64,000 nucleotides of DNA from Tragulus kanchil (GCA_022376925.1 JAIOJX010000032.1:201744939-201808938); one strand, 5' to 3'; positions 12,605 through 25,592 are shown, counted from the stretch's first letter. The notes: generated by a model not told the origin, from the sequence alone. Program-made: numbers and translations.

Positions 12605-14491
12605 TCATGCTTGAACTCCCCAGTCACCGTCTCTTCCCCATCCAGCCCAACCAGCTCCACGTCCCCTGTGTCGCTCGTGTGGAAGGCCCCAAAGACGTCT
12701 ACACCAGTGCTCGTCTGGACCCGCGTCACAGCATCAGAGCCATGACCTTCTGTATGTCCTGACCCTGGTCACTAAGGAACCCTTGCTGCTCATTCTCCTG
12801 TAAGCAGGCTGTTTCTAGAGAGAGCCTCCAGTGTGCTGAGGTATTACAGAGAGCACGGCCATATCCACATGCTGGTTACGCAAGAGGGAGAGGCCTGTGG
12901 GGGGACGTAACCGTGGCAGCACATTCTTTGGCCTTCTTTGGCCAGTATCTGATAGGCACCTGCCTGAGGCTGAAACAATCTTCTTGTCAGTGTTGATCAG
13001 CTTCCTGTCATCTCTGCTCTTCCGTTTCCCTCTGCAGTGGCAGGGAGGTGTGCAATGGAAATAGCTTCCCTGGACACTCAGTGGCCTTCGGAGCCTCCAT
13101 CCTGGCCTGGATAACTGGAGCAAATTCTGTCTCTGTCTCCCTTGTGTCTGCAAACGTTTCTGGACTGTGATCCAGTGGACCAGTGATAACTGCCCAAGAC
13201 TCCTGGACACTGACCAGGAAGCCATCCAGCAGTGACACAGACATGTTACCCGTGTCAGCTGCAGCCGTCATCTGTGGCTGGGCCAGCGAGCCCCTGGCAC
13301 TGTGGAAGTGGAGCACTCTATTACAGGTGACAAAGCCAGCAGGAATTTCCGACTGTTCTGCCCTGTCTCGGGGTGGCTGGGCCCACAAAACCCGCAAAAT
13401 GGGTTTGAAGATGAGGGTGGGAGTTCAGCTAAACTGGGGGTAGCTTTATGCACTCAGGAAGGGTCAGCTCCTACAGAGGAGGACAGCCTTTCTGTAACAG
13501 GACAGCCTTAGAGTGTCACGATTAACTTCATAGGGCTGTTCAGGGGCCCCCAGTAGGCAAACTTCGCCATGTAGCTGAGGAACGCCTCAGTCCCACAGTT
13601 TTGTTACAGATCACCCAGCTGGGGGTACCAGCTCAGGGCCAGGCTGTGGATGCGGAGCCGGCACCGCCCTGCAAGACTGGGCGATAGTCGGCCGCAATAC
13701 AGGAGGGCTCCGCTCTTCGTGGAGCTGCTCGTCATGCTTGAACTCCCCAGTCACCGTCTCTTCCCCATCCAGCCCAACCAGCTCCACGTCCCCTGTGTCG
13801 CTCGTGTGGAAGGCCCCAAAGACGTCTACACCAGTGCTCGTCTGGACCCGCGTCACAGCATCAGAGCCATGACCTTCTGTATGTCCTGACCCTGGTCACT
13901 AAGGAACCCTTGCTGCTCATTCTCCTGTAAGCAGGCTGTTTCTAGAGAGAGCCTCCAGTGTGCTGAGGTATTACAGAGAGCACGGCCATATCCACATGCT
14001 GGTTACGCAAGAGGGAGAGGCCTGTGGGGGGACGTAACCGTGGCAGCACATTCTTTGGCCTTCTTTGGCCAGTATCTGATAGGCACCTGCCTGAGGCTGA
14101 AACAATCTTCTTGTCAGTGTTGATCAGCTTCCTGTCATCTCTGCTCTTCCGTTTCCCTCTGCAGTGGCAGGGAGGTGTGCAATGGAAATAGCTTCCCTGG
14201 ACACTCAGTGGCCTTCGGAGCCTCCATCCTGGCCTGGATAACTGGAGCAAATTCTGTCTCTGTCTCCCTTGTGTCTGCAAACGTTTCTGGACTGTGATCC
14301 AGTGGACCAGTGATAACTGCCCAAGACTCCTGGACACTGACCAGGAAGCCATCCAGCAGTGACACAGACATGTTACCCGTGTCAGCTGCAGCCGTCATCT
14401 GTGGCTGGGCCAGCGAGCCCCTGGCACTGTGGAAGTGGAGCACTCTATTACAGGTGACAAAGCCAGCAGGAATTTCCGACTGTTCTGCCCT
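12293..14491 (+). repeat. Direct duplication 5: 12293-13364 and 13423-14491
   Basis: Offset about 1127-1130 bp. Overlaps the right copy of duplication 4, so the segment from about 11162 occurs three times (11162, 12293, 13423). The left copy ends in bases that otherwise occur only near 14580. Confidence 0.93.
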
Positions 14492-15360
14492 GCTCTCCCC
14501 AGGCAGAAAGTCTAACAGTGACTTGAGGTCCTCACAGAGGAGCTGAACAACGCCCCTCCTGATGTCATTTTAGGGGACATGGGTTTGAAGATGAGGGTGG
14601 GAGGCCTGGGGACTTACAGTTCTTGCAGTCAGTCACCTACAGTTCCTAAGAGTCCATAGGTGTGGGACAGATAGCTGGGGAGGCTGGGCCCCAGGGTGAC
14701 CTTGGACCTGACCAAGGGAGGAGCCTGACCCTGAGAATAGAACCATCCAGACCAGGGTTATGGAACTTCCCGGGACTGAGGCCAGTGATGTTGGTGGGCC
14801 AAAGCCTAGCCCTAAAGTGGGAGGTGCTGGGGCCACAGCACCACTGATCTGCATTCCAGCCTGGAGAGGAGGCATCTGTGCTTTTGTTGGGAGAGGGCCA
14901 GAGGGCTGAAGCACCCTTGGCTGGCTGACCACCCCTGGCAATGAGACTGACCTAAATGGCTGAGACCCAGGAAGCCTGTGCACCTGAACAGTGGAGCTTG
15001 ACCCATTCTCTACATCTTGTTGGCCAAACTGACCATAGGCTCTCTGGCCACAAGGGCTCTGTGCTGTCAGGAGAAGGTGGGAGAGGGGTTTGCTCGGAGC
15101 CTGGTACAGGGCCACTGTAGGTTCCACAGGAAGTAGGGGCAGCAGTGAACCCTGGCTGCCCACTGTAGCTGGATGATAACCCTGGGTAGCCAGGGTGAGG
15201 CTGCCCACATGGCGGCTCAGGTGGAGCTGTCTGGCTGGCGTTCATTACCCAGTGAATCCAGATCCCTGCCCAGGAGCAGCCACTTTTGCCAGTCAGCCAG
15301 GGCCTCCTCAACCACCGCCTCCTGGACCCTGATGCTGCAGATCCAGGCTGGCCTTCACTC

Positions 15361-17456
15361 CTAGCGTCAGGGCTCCCAGGCTTCACTTCCAGCGTCTTTA
15401 AAATCTTGTATTAAGTAACATGTTGCTTCCCCTTTGTTTTGTTAGTTTTCTGTTGTGAAAAGTTGGTCTTAATGGTGATAAGCATGTTCTCTGTAGTTAG
15501 ACCAACTTCGCAGACAAATATTGTCTTGATTTATGGCCTCTTGTTGCCATTTTTTTAAAAATTGCTAGTTCTGACTTCCTTCTGGTTTTGATCTATCTTC
15601 ATGAGTATTAAGTAGAATGTGGAAAGAGGTTAGTTATAGCAGGCAATTAGAATCTGATGTCCCTGAATGTAGGGAAGCACTTACTTACAATTTTGAACCA
15701 GGTATCATCCCTTGTCCTAGATAAGACAGTAAGCAATATTCCAGACTCACAAAATTGATGAAGTGGGGAGCCATTTTTTAAAATTTGCTAAAACCCTGAA
15801 AGTTTTCAGGGTATGCCAACATATAAAAAATTATTCAGTTAAGTGCAGGAAAAAAATGTTCTAAGATATATTTAACACAGAATCTATTATCTTTTAAATT
15901 TCTTTCAGCTGAAAGCAACTGAGTCTAGCTACCAAGGTGATTTATTGTAATGATGATAGGTATACAACAAAAGAAAAAGGAGAAAATGGGAGGAGTTGAT
16001 GAACAACTCGGAAAAGAACATGCCAGGAAATAACACAGCACAACACTGCAACAGGTTGTGGACAGCGGTTGAGTGTCCTTCAGACTCCTTCCCTACTGAA
16101 ATTTTAAAGGCCCGTGCAAGAGAGTTACTGGGTTCATTTTGGCAGAGATACCTACCCCTGTGCCAGTCAGTTATGACTAAGGAAATCGGTCATATTGCAC
16201 AGATGTGACGGCTAGGGACCCACCCTGGGATAAGGGAATATTCCCAGAGAAACAAGAGTGCTGGTAGCCCAGTTGTCTTTCCAGTTCATGCCCACTATAA
16301 AGCCAGAGTGGAGGGCACAGTGTTAGAGGCTCAGAACATGTTAGAGGGGGAAGAGAGCTCAGAAGATGTAGAATTTGTGGCAGACCTGCACTGGCACGCA
16401 GATCTCCTAGCGTCAGGGCTCCCAGGCTTCACTTCCAGCGTCTTTAAAATCTTGTATTAAGTAACATGTTGCTTCCCCTTTGTTTTGTTAGTTTTCTGTT
16501 GTGAAAAGTTGGTCTTAATGGTGATAAGCATGTTCTCTGTAGTTAGACCAACTTCGCAGACAAATATTGTCTTGATTTATGGCCTCTTGTTGCCATTTTT
16601 TTAAAAATTGCTAGTTCTGACTTCCTTCTGGTTTTGATCTATCTTCATGAGTATTAAGTAGAATGTGGAAAGAGGTTAGTTATAGCAGGCAATTAGAATC
16701 TGATGTCCCTGAATGTAGGGAAGCACTTACTTACAATTTTGAACCAGGTATCATCCCTTGTCCTAGATAAGACAGTAAGCAATATTCCAGACTCACAAAA
16801 TTGATGAAGTGGGGAGCCATTTTTTAAAATTTGCTAAAACCCTGAAAGTTTTCAGGGTATGCCAACATATAAAAAATTATTCAGTTAAGTGCAGGAAAAA
16901 AATGTTCTAAGATATATTTAACACAGAATCTATTATCTTTTAAATTTCTTTCAGCTGAAAGCAACTGAGTCTAGCTACCAAGGTGATTTATTGTAATGAT
17001 GATAGGTATACAACAAAAGAAAAAGGAGAAAATGGGGAGGAGTTGATGAACAACTCGGAAAAGAACATGCCAGGAAATAACACAGCACAACACTGCAACA
17101 GGTTGTGGACAGCGGTTGAGTGTCCTTCAGACTCCTTCCCTACTGAAATTTTAAAGGCCCGTGCAAGAGAGTTACTGGGTTCATTTTGGCAGAGATACCT
17201 ACCCCTGTGCCAGTCAGTTATGACTAAGGAAATCGGTCATATTGCACAGATGTGACGGCTAGGGACCCACCCTGGGATAAGGGAATATTCCCAGAGAAAC
17301 AAGAGTGCTGGTAGCCCAGTTGTCTTTCCAGTTCATGCCCACTATAAAGCCAGAGTGGAGGGCACAGTGTTAGAGGCTCAGAACATGTTAGAGGGGGAAG
17401 AGAGCTCAGAAGATGTAGAATTTGTGGCAGACCTGCACTGGCACGCAGATCTCCTA
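15361..17456 (+). repeat. Direct duplication 6: 15361-16408 and 16409-17456
   Basis: Unit 1048 bp, exactly abutting. The join falls at CAGATCTC|CTAGCGTCAG. Confidence 0.94.
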
Positions 17457-17955
17457 CTATATCCATCTGTCCTACGTTGGTGCTTATCTAGAGACAGGGA
17501 AGTGCTCCAGAGATGTGGGTGGTGTGTGGTAACAGCAACCCTTGTGCAGAGTGTCACTGCCTGGAGGGCACTGGGGCCGCTGACAGAAACCTAGCAGAAC
17601 ACACGTTCTTGGGAGTTTGCAGTAGGAATAGGTTTATGTGAAAATAGAGATTTATTTTACAACTGGCTTTGGAAGCATTCCATCTGAGATACCAACCAAA
17701 AAATCAGGAATTTATCCTGATTGCAAGGGTCAAAAAAATGTGGACTCGCTACTTTTCAAAATGAGGACACTTCTGGAAAAAGACATTCAGAGTGTGGCGC
17801 AGCTTGTGTGATGGGCGGAAAGCTCCCAGCAATTTCCTCTAGTATGTGTGGTAGGCCGTTGTGAGAGGCTGGTACATTTCAGGAAAATTCCGAGAAAAGA
17901 CCAGTTCAGCAGAACTGATTTTAAGGAACAGCACAGTGTATCACTGGAAATGAAT
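17300..17955 (+). repeat. Diverged interspersed repeat, inverted partner of 2440-3110
   Basis: Carries the same blocks in direct orientation (CACTATAAAGCC at about 17339, GTGCTTATCTAGAGACAGGG near 17480, AACAGCAACCCTTGTGCAGA near 17530, TTCAGGAAAATTCCGAGAAA near 17878). The two copies differ by many substitutions, unlike the near-identical 1-kb duplications. Confidence 0.6.
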
Positions 17956-18835
17956 AGGGTTCATTTAAAAGAAAAGACATAACAGTCCTTTGATAGCGGA
18001 TGTATAACGGGGTGGTTCATACTAAATGTTGACTTTTTAAGTGTTGTCTGTCCCCAGCTGTCCCCCAGGTGGACGGTTCTTTGGTGACAAGGCAGGTCCT
18101 GTCATCATACTGTCACGTTCAGCGGGAATGGGCTTATTTGCTTTAAAAAGTCATGATTCTGTGTTTATATCAGAAATGTAAGCTTCCATTTTCCAATAAT
18201 TACTTCCTTGTTATTACATCATTCCATAGGTACGTGGTTTCCTTTCATGAGATTCTTGAAACCTCTGCTCAGGATTATTCCTTCTAATTATTTTACTATG
18301 TAATGAAACTCCCTCCCCTGCAACACATACTTTTTTTTTTTCCTTTCTGAAATGAGAGAATGCAGTACATTATCCAGATCTTTCTTTTGTGACAAAGGAC
18401 ACTCTTAGGACAGTTAGCAAAATCTAAAAGCCCATAGTATTCTAGCAATTTCCTGATCTCGATAATTGTTCTGTAGTTATGTAAGAGAATATCTTCGTGT
18501 TTAGAACTATGCACTGAAGTATTAAAAGATAAAGGTACATTATAACTGCTCCTGACTCACAAATGGTTCATTAAGAAAATTCTCCATTATTCTCTCCCCC
18601 TCCTCCACTTCTTTTTTCAGAACCAGTTGAGAATAGGTTATATGCATTATGTCCCTTTCCCTCTCTGTTAGCTCAGACCGCTGTAACAAAGTAGCATTGC
18701 TAGGGTGGCTTACCTGGATACTTCTCACAATTCTGGATCCTGGCTTACAGACAAGCATTCTCATGGTATGCTCACATGGCCTTTCCTCGGTGGAGATCTC
18801 TGCCTGCTCCTCTAAGAGCACTAATAACATCAAAT

Positions 18836-19032
18836 GGGCTTCCCTAGTGGCTCAGTGGTAAAGAATCCGCTTGCCAATGCCAGGAGACCCCGGTTTGATC
18901 CTTGGGTTGGTAAGATCCCCTGGAGATGGAAATGGCACTCCAGTATTCTTGCCTGGGAATTCCTGTGGTCAAAGGAGCCTGGAGGGCTACAGTCCATGAG
19001 GTTGCAAAGAGTCGAACATGACTGAATGACTG
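18836..19032 (+). mobile_element. Bov-tA SINE
   Basis: GGGCTTCCCTAGTGGCTCAG head, GATCCCCTGGAGATGGAAAT body and GTCGAACATGACTGAATGAC end. Repeated at 19875-20071. Confidence 0.92.
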
Positions 19033-19187
19033 ATCCTCTTCAAGAGGATCCCACCCTTGGGACCTAAGTATGATTATCTCCCAAAGGCCCAACCTTTCAG
19101 ATACCTTCACACAGGAAGGCTTAGGGCTTTAACATTTGAATGAGGGCAGAGATACAAATGCAGCTAACACTGTGCCCCAGGCCTTCC

Positions 19188-19253
19188 TCAGTCACTCTGT
19201 GGTGTCCCACTGTTTGTGACCCCATGGACTGCAGCCCACCAGGCATCTCTGTT
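19188..19253 (-). mobile_element. Bov-tA SINE 3' fragment
   Basis: CTCAGTCACTCTGTGGTGTC and CCCATGGACTGCAGCCCACC, only the 3' part. Repeated at about 20227-20292. Confidence 0.75.
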
Positions 19254-20839
19254 CTAAGAGTCATGTTTTATGCTTTGTGCTTATAGTCTTGACTTAAAAC
19301 TTTTTTTCTTCATTTGCCTTTTTTCCCCTTTTTTATTTCCTGGAAAAAAAAAATTATTACCATTCAAGCAAGTGTAGCTTGATATTCGTTGACATTCTTA
19401 AATTTCCCTTGATTGATAGCACTAACAGAGCATCACCCTCGGGTCTGCTCAATGTAAAGTGTTTTAACCGGGAGGCAGTAATCCTCTAGTATTTTTCTGA
19501 TTGCCTTGTTGTCAGCATAATTCTCATTAAGCTAAGGTTTTAGAGCTATGCACTGAAGTATTAAAAGATAAAGGTACATTATAACTGCTCCTGACTCACA
19601 AATGGTTCATTAAGAAAATTCTCCATTATTCTCTCCCCCTCCTCCACTTCTTTTTTCAGAACCAGTTGAGAATAGGTTATATGCATTATGTCCCTTTCCC
19701 TCTCTGTTAGCTCAGACCGCTGTAACAAAGTAGCATTGCTAGGGTGGCTTACCTGGATACTTCTCACAATTCTGGATCCTGGCTTACAGACAAGCATTCT
19801 CATGGTATGCTCACATGGCCTTTCCTCGGTGGAGATCTCTGCCTGCTCCTCTAAGAGCACTAATAACATCAAATGGGCTTCCCTAGTGGCTCAGTGGTAA
19901 AGAATCCGCTTGCCAATGCCAGGAGACCCCGGTTTGATCCTTGGGTTGGTAAGATCCCCTGGAGATGGAAATGGCACTCCAGTATTCTTGCCTGGGAATT
20001 CCTGTGGTCAAAGGAGCCTGGAGGGCTACAGTCCATGAGGTTGCAAAGAGTCGAACATGACTGAATGACTGATCCTCTTCAAGAGGATCCCACCCTTGGG
20101 ACCTAAGTATGATTATCTCCCAAAGGCCCAACCTTTCAGATACCTTCACACAGGAAGGCTTAGGGCTTTAACATTTGAATGAGGGCAGAGATACAAATGC
20201 AGCTAACACTGTGCCCCAGGCCTTCCTCAGTCACTCTGTGGTGTCCCACTGTTTGTGACCCCATGGACTGCAGCCCACCAGGCATCTCTGTTCTAAGAGT
20301 CATGTTTTATGCTTTGTGCTTATAGTCTTGACTTAAAACTTTTTTTCTTCATTTGCCTTTTTTCCCCTTTTTTATTTCCTGGAAAAAAAAAATTATTACC
20401 ATTCAAGCAAGTGTAGCTTGATATTCGTTGACATTCTTAAATTTCCCTTGATTGATAGCACTAACAGAGCATCACCCTCGGGTCTGCTCAATGTAAAGTG
20501 TTTTAACCGGGAGGCAGTAATCCTCTAGTATTTTTCTGATTGCCTTGTTGTCAGCATAATTCTCATTAGAATGACTGAAAGGTCTGTTAGGAGCCCTCTT
20601 GCATGATAAATGCAGAATATGAAATATGGTCTAAGGGTGCCTAGCCTGTTTGTTTAGTATGAACTTGATGTCCAGACCAGTTGAGAATAGAAAGTGTCCA
20701 ATCTGGGTTCTAGAAATGTCTTCACATGAATTGGGTAATCACCATAAATAACCCTTCTGTGACAGAGCAAAGAGCATAATGTGTATTTTCATTTGCAAAT
20801 ATTTGTTGAGCTCCAAGAAGGTGCCACTTTCTGCAGTCC

Positions 20840-20960
20840 TGCTGGTAATAAAAACGCAGGTCCCGCTCAACTTGCAGGATCTTAGTTTCCCAACCAGGGA
20901 TTAGTTGCCCTTGCCAGTGAAAACGCAGAGTATTAACCACTGGACTGCCAGGGAATCCCA
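20840..20960 (-). mobile_element. CHR-type SINE head fragment
   Basis: TTCCCAACCAGGGATTAG and CCACTGGACTGCCAGGGAAT are a decayed reverse-complement tRNA-like head. Confidence 0.65.
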
Positions 20961-21261
20961 AAAGGAAACATTATTGAGTGCTTACTATTTGTTAGCACTT
21001 AATAAATACTATCCTGAGTGCTAGTTGTACAGTGAACAAAAATAAGTCTGGTGCTTTCCCTAATAAAATATTGCACACATATAAGGCGGTAAAACCATTA
21101 TTTTTATTTGAATCACGTCAGAGATAAAATTTAGCACCTGTGCTTAAAGATCAAGTGATTTTGTTCTCCTTGAATTCTAATGCTTTTTAACCTATCAGAA
21201 GTTTGCACATCAGTTGATCTGTCCATTCTGACTCTGCGAATGATCTTAGTGAGTTATGCTT

Positions 21262-21466
21262 TAACTGGTGGCCCCAATGGTAAAGAATCTGCCCGCAATG
21301 TGGGAAACCTTGGTTGGATCGCTGGGGTCAGGAAGATCCTCAGGAGAAGGAACTGGCAACCCAGTATTCCTACCTGGGAGAATCCCATGAGCAGAGGAGC
21401 CTTGCAGACTGCATTCCATGGGGTCGCGAAGTCGGACATGACTCATGACTGAGTAGCTAACATACA
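21262..21466 (+). mobile_element. Bov-tA SINE, diverged
   Basis: GGTAAAGAATCTGCCCGCAA and CCCATGAGCAGAGGAGCCTT, ending GACTGAGTAGCTAACAT. Confidence 0.88.
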
Positions 21467-21836
21467 CATTCTTTGACTGAGGCCATGTTATCAAAGTTAC
21501 TTCATAGTTGAGTCTCATTTCCTTAAAATCCATTTAACTTTATTAAATGGAGCTATGAACAAAGTAATGATTAAACTTCCTCCTTCCTGGTCAGTCCAGC
21601 CAGCTTTGTAAATTTAACATAGTCTTGCTGGTTTGGGTGTGTCTGAAAATAAAGGCAAGTATCTTTTTAAAGAGATCCACCCACAGCATTCTTGGCATGT
21701 ATATCTCCACACATTTTTAGAAACTTAGGAGGTCTGAAAATTGCCTTACTTTTATTTGTATGTTAAATTGAGAAAGAAGTAGTTTAAACAATTTCAGAAT
21801 TAAAAGGTGAGGTAAGTACCGCTATTTAAGCACAGT

Positions 21837-22150
21837 ATTTTTTTTTTTTTTGTATTTTTTTTTTTTGCTTTTACAGAGTTTTTTTTTTTTTTTAATTTTT
21901 ATTTGACTTTTTACTTTTACAGAGTTTTGTTGTTTACAGATATGTGTGATCCCAGATTAGTCATATGTATATACCATTCCCCCATCCCACCCCTCCAGGC
22001 CATCGCATAGCCCCCATGTATGATGCCTGAAGGCACACCGCACTGACAGTAGGTATCTCTTTTACATATGCTAGTGTAGGGCTCTGTGCTACTCTTTCCA
22101 TATCTCTCACCCACTGGTCCCTCTCCCCGGTGTCCATCAGTCTGTTCTCT
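21837..22150. mobile_element. L1 3' end fragment with long T tracts
   Basis: T-rich start (21837-21895), then ACAGAGTTTTGTTGTTTACA and CCCCCATCCCACCCCTCCAG, a pattern of ruminant L1 3' ends. The part from 22073 is repeated from 23174. Confidence 0.55.
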
Positions 22151-24274
22151 GTGACTTAAACACAGTGTTCTTATGGGAAAATAATTTCATAGTTTCTTTT
22201 TAAAAAGATCAGGGTGTTATTTTTCTTGTGTTTTAAGAACTCTGGATTTTGCTTGTCCAGCTTAATAGGCTGCTTACTTACATGTTACTACTAATTTTTA
22301 AACAATTTTTTTCCACTGCTGCCACAGGCTCTTCTCGAGTTGCAGGGACTGGGGGCCACTCTGTAGTTGAGGTGAGCAGGCTTCTTGTCGTGGTGACTTC
22401 TCTTGTTGTGGAATTTGGGCTCTAGGGCACACAGGCCTCAGTAGTTGTGACACATGGGCTCAGTAGTTGCGAGTTGTGACACATGGGCTCAGTAGTTGCG
22501 AGTTGTGACACATGGGCTCAATAGTTGCAACTCCGAGGCTCTAGAGCACAGGCTCAATAGTTGTGGCTCGTGGGCTTAGTTGCTCCATGAGCTGTGGGAT
22601 CTTCCTGGGTCAGGGATCTAATCCGTGTCTTTTGCACTGGCAGGCGAACTCTTTACCACTGAGCTACCAGGGGAAACCCTTAATTTTATCCTCAGAGATC
22701 GACTTATGTTTAACTCTTCTGTTCTAAACACATCACAGCTTTGCTCCTGCGTAGGCTTACTATGCACTACATGTTAGCACACACTTCCACCTCGAGACTG
22801 ATGAAGACCTAAGTCAGTTTTATGAATAGTTTTCAGTTCTTTAGAGACCAGATTGAATCAGTACCAACAAATTCCACGTGTCATGCCTATGGAAATGTCT
22901 TTCCTCCATAAGTAGTTTCTTCGCAAGCTGTTTTAACTTGTAGCATTCTAATAGCTTTCTCAAACTAACATTCCCAGGATATAGCAATCTAAAATATATT
23001 TAGTCTTTAGATCCTTAGATCAGGTTGCCTGAGAGGCCAAGAAAGAATCTTCCGTTCCTTTGGAATTCTTCCTAACTCTAGTCCAGTGGTCACTTGAAAA
23101 TGTGCTCCTAGCGGATTGTGACTGACCATCCTCACAGCAGTCGGCTGTTTCAGACTTAAGATTAAGATGACACAGTGTAGGGCTCTGTGCTACTCTTTCC
23201 ATATCTCTCACCCACTGGTCCCTCTCCCCGGTGTCCATCAGTCTGTTCTCTGTGACTTAAACACAGTGTTCTTATGGGAAAATAATTTCATAGTTTCTTT
23301 TTAAAAAGATCAGGGTGTTATTTTTCTTGTGTTTTAAGAACTCTGGATTTTGCTTGTCCAGCTTAATAGGCTGCTTACTTACATGTTACTACTAATTTTT
23401 AAACAATTTTTTTCCACTGCTGCCACAGGCTCTTCTCGAGTTGCAGGGACTGGGGGCCACTCTGTAGTTGAGGTGAGCAGGCTTCTTGTCGTGGTGACTT
23501 CTCTTGTTGTGGAATTTGGGCTCTAGGGCACACAGGCCTCAGTAGTTGTGACACATGGGCTCAGTAGTTGCGAGTTGTGACACATGGGCTCAGTAGTTGC
23601 GAGTTGTGACACATGGGCTCAATAGTTGCAACTCCGAGGCTCTAGAGCACAGGCTCAATAGTTGTGGCTCGTGGGCTTAGTTGCTCCGCAGGCTGTGGGA
23701 TCTTCCTGGGTCAGGGATCTAATCCGTGTCTTTTGCACTGGCAGGCGAACTCTTTACCACTGAGCTACCAGGGAAGCCCTTAATTTTATCTTCAGATATT
23801 GACTTATGTTTAACTATTCTGTTCTAAACACATCACAGCTTTGCTCCTGCGTAGGTTTACTATGCACTAAATGTTAGCACACACTTCCACCTCGAGACTG
23901 ATGAAGACCTAAGTCAGTTTTATGAATAGTTTTCAGTTCTTTAGAGACCAGATTGAATCAGTACCAACAAATTCCACGTGTCATGCCTATGGAAATGTCT
24001 TTCCTCCATAAGTAGTTTCTTCGCAAGCTGTTTTAACTTGTAGCATTCTAATAGCTTTCTCAAACTAACATTCCCAGGATATAGCAATCTAAAATATATT
24101 TAGTCTTTAGATCCTTAGATCAGGTTGCCTGAGAGGCCAAGAAAGAATCTTCCGTTCCTTTGGAATTCTTCCTAACTCTAGTCCAGTGGTCACTTGAAAA
24201 TGTGCTCCTAGCGGATTGTGACTGACCATCCTCACAGCAGTCGGCTGTTTCAGACTTAAGATTAAGATGACACA
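22073..24274 (+). repeat. Direct duplication 8: 22073-23172 and 23174-24274
   Basis: Offset 1101 bp. Identical except for a patch around 22590-22790 with about ten differences, which could be a second haplotype or read noise. Confidence 0.93.
22305..22680 (-). mobile_element. CHR-type SINE with internal 29-bp tandem expansion
   Basis: CAGGCTCTTCTCGAGTTGCA to GAGCTACCAGGGGAAACCC, reverse complement. Between about 22436 and 22530 the unit GGGCTCAGTAGTTGCGAGTT plus TGTGACACAT occurs two to three times. Repeated at about 23406-23780. Confidence 0.82.
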
Positions 24275-24914
24275 CAAACTACTTTAGTGGAATTTTACCG
24301 TAAAACAACGTTTTCATTAAAATTGACCAAAAGAGTAAAAAAGCTTTCACCGTGAGAGCAAAATAAGAGTACCTTGGTGTTTATGTGTTAAAATGTGGAT
24401 ATCTCTAAAGAGAAAACCAGGCATAATCTTACAATGTTTGGAAAAAATCACTAGGTCAAGGTGAAGGACAACAGAATGCTTTCAGGACTGTGACTCATCA
24501 CAGTTTCTCCCCTTGTGTTGGATTTCACTTTTTTTCTGCTGGATGCAGTGCCGGATCACTCTTATGTAAGCTAAGCATTTTACTTCTGCACATAGTTTGT
24601 TTGTGTTAGCACTAACAACAAAGGCTAGTATAAACTATATGCTTTCATAGCATCCTGTGCTAATAATTATTTGAAGTGTTACGGCTCAGTGGATTTAAGA
24701 CTGTAAAGCAGTAAAACATTCACGAAGATTTTATTCTAAAACTGAAATTGCCTTTGATTTTTTTGTAAGCTAATATACTGTTTTCAGAAGAGACTTTCTC
24801 TGTGTCAATTTCTATTTTCTTCATTAGAACAAAGAAAATTTTGCATTCTCCAGCTATACCATTTTAGGGTCTCTTTCATAAAATCAAATGATAGAAATCA
24901 GTGTTAAGCGCTGT

Positions 24915-25075
24915 TCTTTTTTTTTTTTTTTTTAATATTTGTTTATTTTATTTACTTGACTGTGCCTGGCCTTAGTTGCAGCATGTGGGATCTAGTTTCC
25001 TGACCGGGGATTGAACCCTGGTCCCCTGCATTGGGAGCACAGAGTCTTAGCCACTGGACCACCCGGGAAGCCCAA
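24915..25075 (-). mobile_element. CHR-type SINE, short form
   Basis: GCATGTGGGATCTAGTTTCC, GGGGATTGAACCCTGG and CCACCCGGGAAGCCC. It lies 230 bp before exon 2 and does not disturb the acceptor. Confidence 0.85.
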
Positions 25076-25304
25076 ACATTGTCCTTCTCTCCTTGTTTTT
25101 CTTTGCCATTCATCTGAAGTATATATAACTTAAAACTTATTTCCATTGAAAAAAATTATGCCCTGCTTAGAACTTAGTGGATATTTGGTGGGTTTTGACA
25201 ATTACTTAGAATTCTCAAGGTTGCAAATCTGTAAGGACTCAGATTTTAAGTAGTAATCTTTTTCTTCCCATGATTGAAATAAATGTTTTTCACTGCCCTT
25301 TTAG

Positions 25305-25592
<288 letters not shown>

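Larger units (their letters stand above)
10205..15390 (-). pseudogene. SEC24C: SEC24C processed pseudogene (COPII coat cargo adaptor retrocopy), deleted and interrupted
   Basis: Reading right to left on the - strand, fragments follow SEC24C from N- to C-terminus without introns. The start-like Met at 15245 opens MNASQTAPPEPPCGQPHPGY, followed by a Pro/Gln-rich N-terminal part to about 14640. An internal part around 14590-13500 includes FADTRETETEF, KLINTDK and GLDGEETVTGEFKHD. A C-terminal part includes TEPPAVRASEE and DKSLSGGASHVDLLCHMH and ends near 10330, with probable 3' UTR beyond. The parent protein (about 1,090 residues) selects cargo in the COPII coat at ER exit sites. About 300 residues between the N-terminal and internal parts are missing at about 14600-14640, and frameshifts and stops are frequent, so no product is expected. 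A SINE interrupts the C-terminal part. Two of the direct duplications fall inside the copy, so parts appear two or three times. It lies antisense in SPTLC2 intron 1. Confidence 0.85.
18509..20568 (+). repeat. Direct duplication 7: 18509-19529 and 19548-20568
   Basis: Offset 1039 bp, copies essentially identical. An 18-base linker. Confidence 0.94.
1..25304 (+). other. SPTLC2: SPTLC2 intron 1 (3' part)
   Basis: Non-coding sequence up to the exon 2 acceptor. It holds eight of the 1-kb direct duplications, so its true length is probably about 8.5 kb shorter than shown. No sequence matching SPTLC2 exon 1 was seen. Stretches in which I recognise nothing beyond AT-rich intron are roughly 1-170, 5262-5508, 6200-6640, 7280-7556, 15400-16000, 17960-18500, 20570-20830 and 24275-24915. 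Confidence 0.85.

Noticed and set aside
18540..18833. 97-codon - strand ORF (repeated at 19579-19872)
   Set aside because: Chance ORF in intron, duplicated by duplication 7. No recognised domain and no splice or promoter context.
22436..22530. CRISPR-like array
   Set aside because: The repeats are contiguous tandem units inside a SINE with no spacers, in a mammalian intron.
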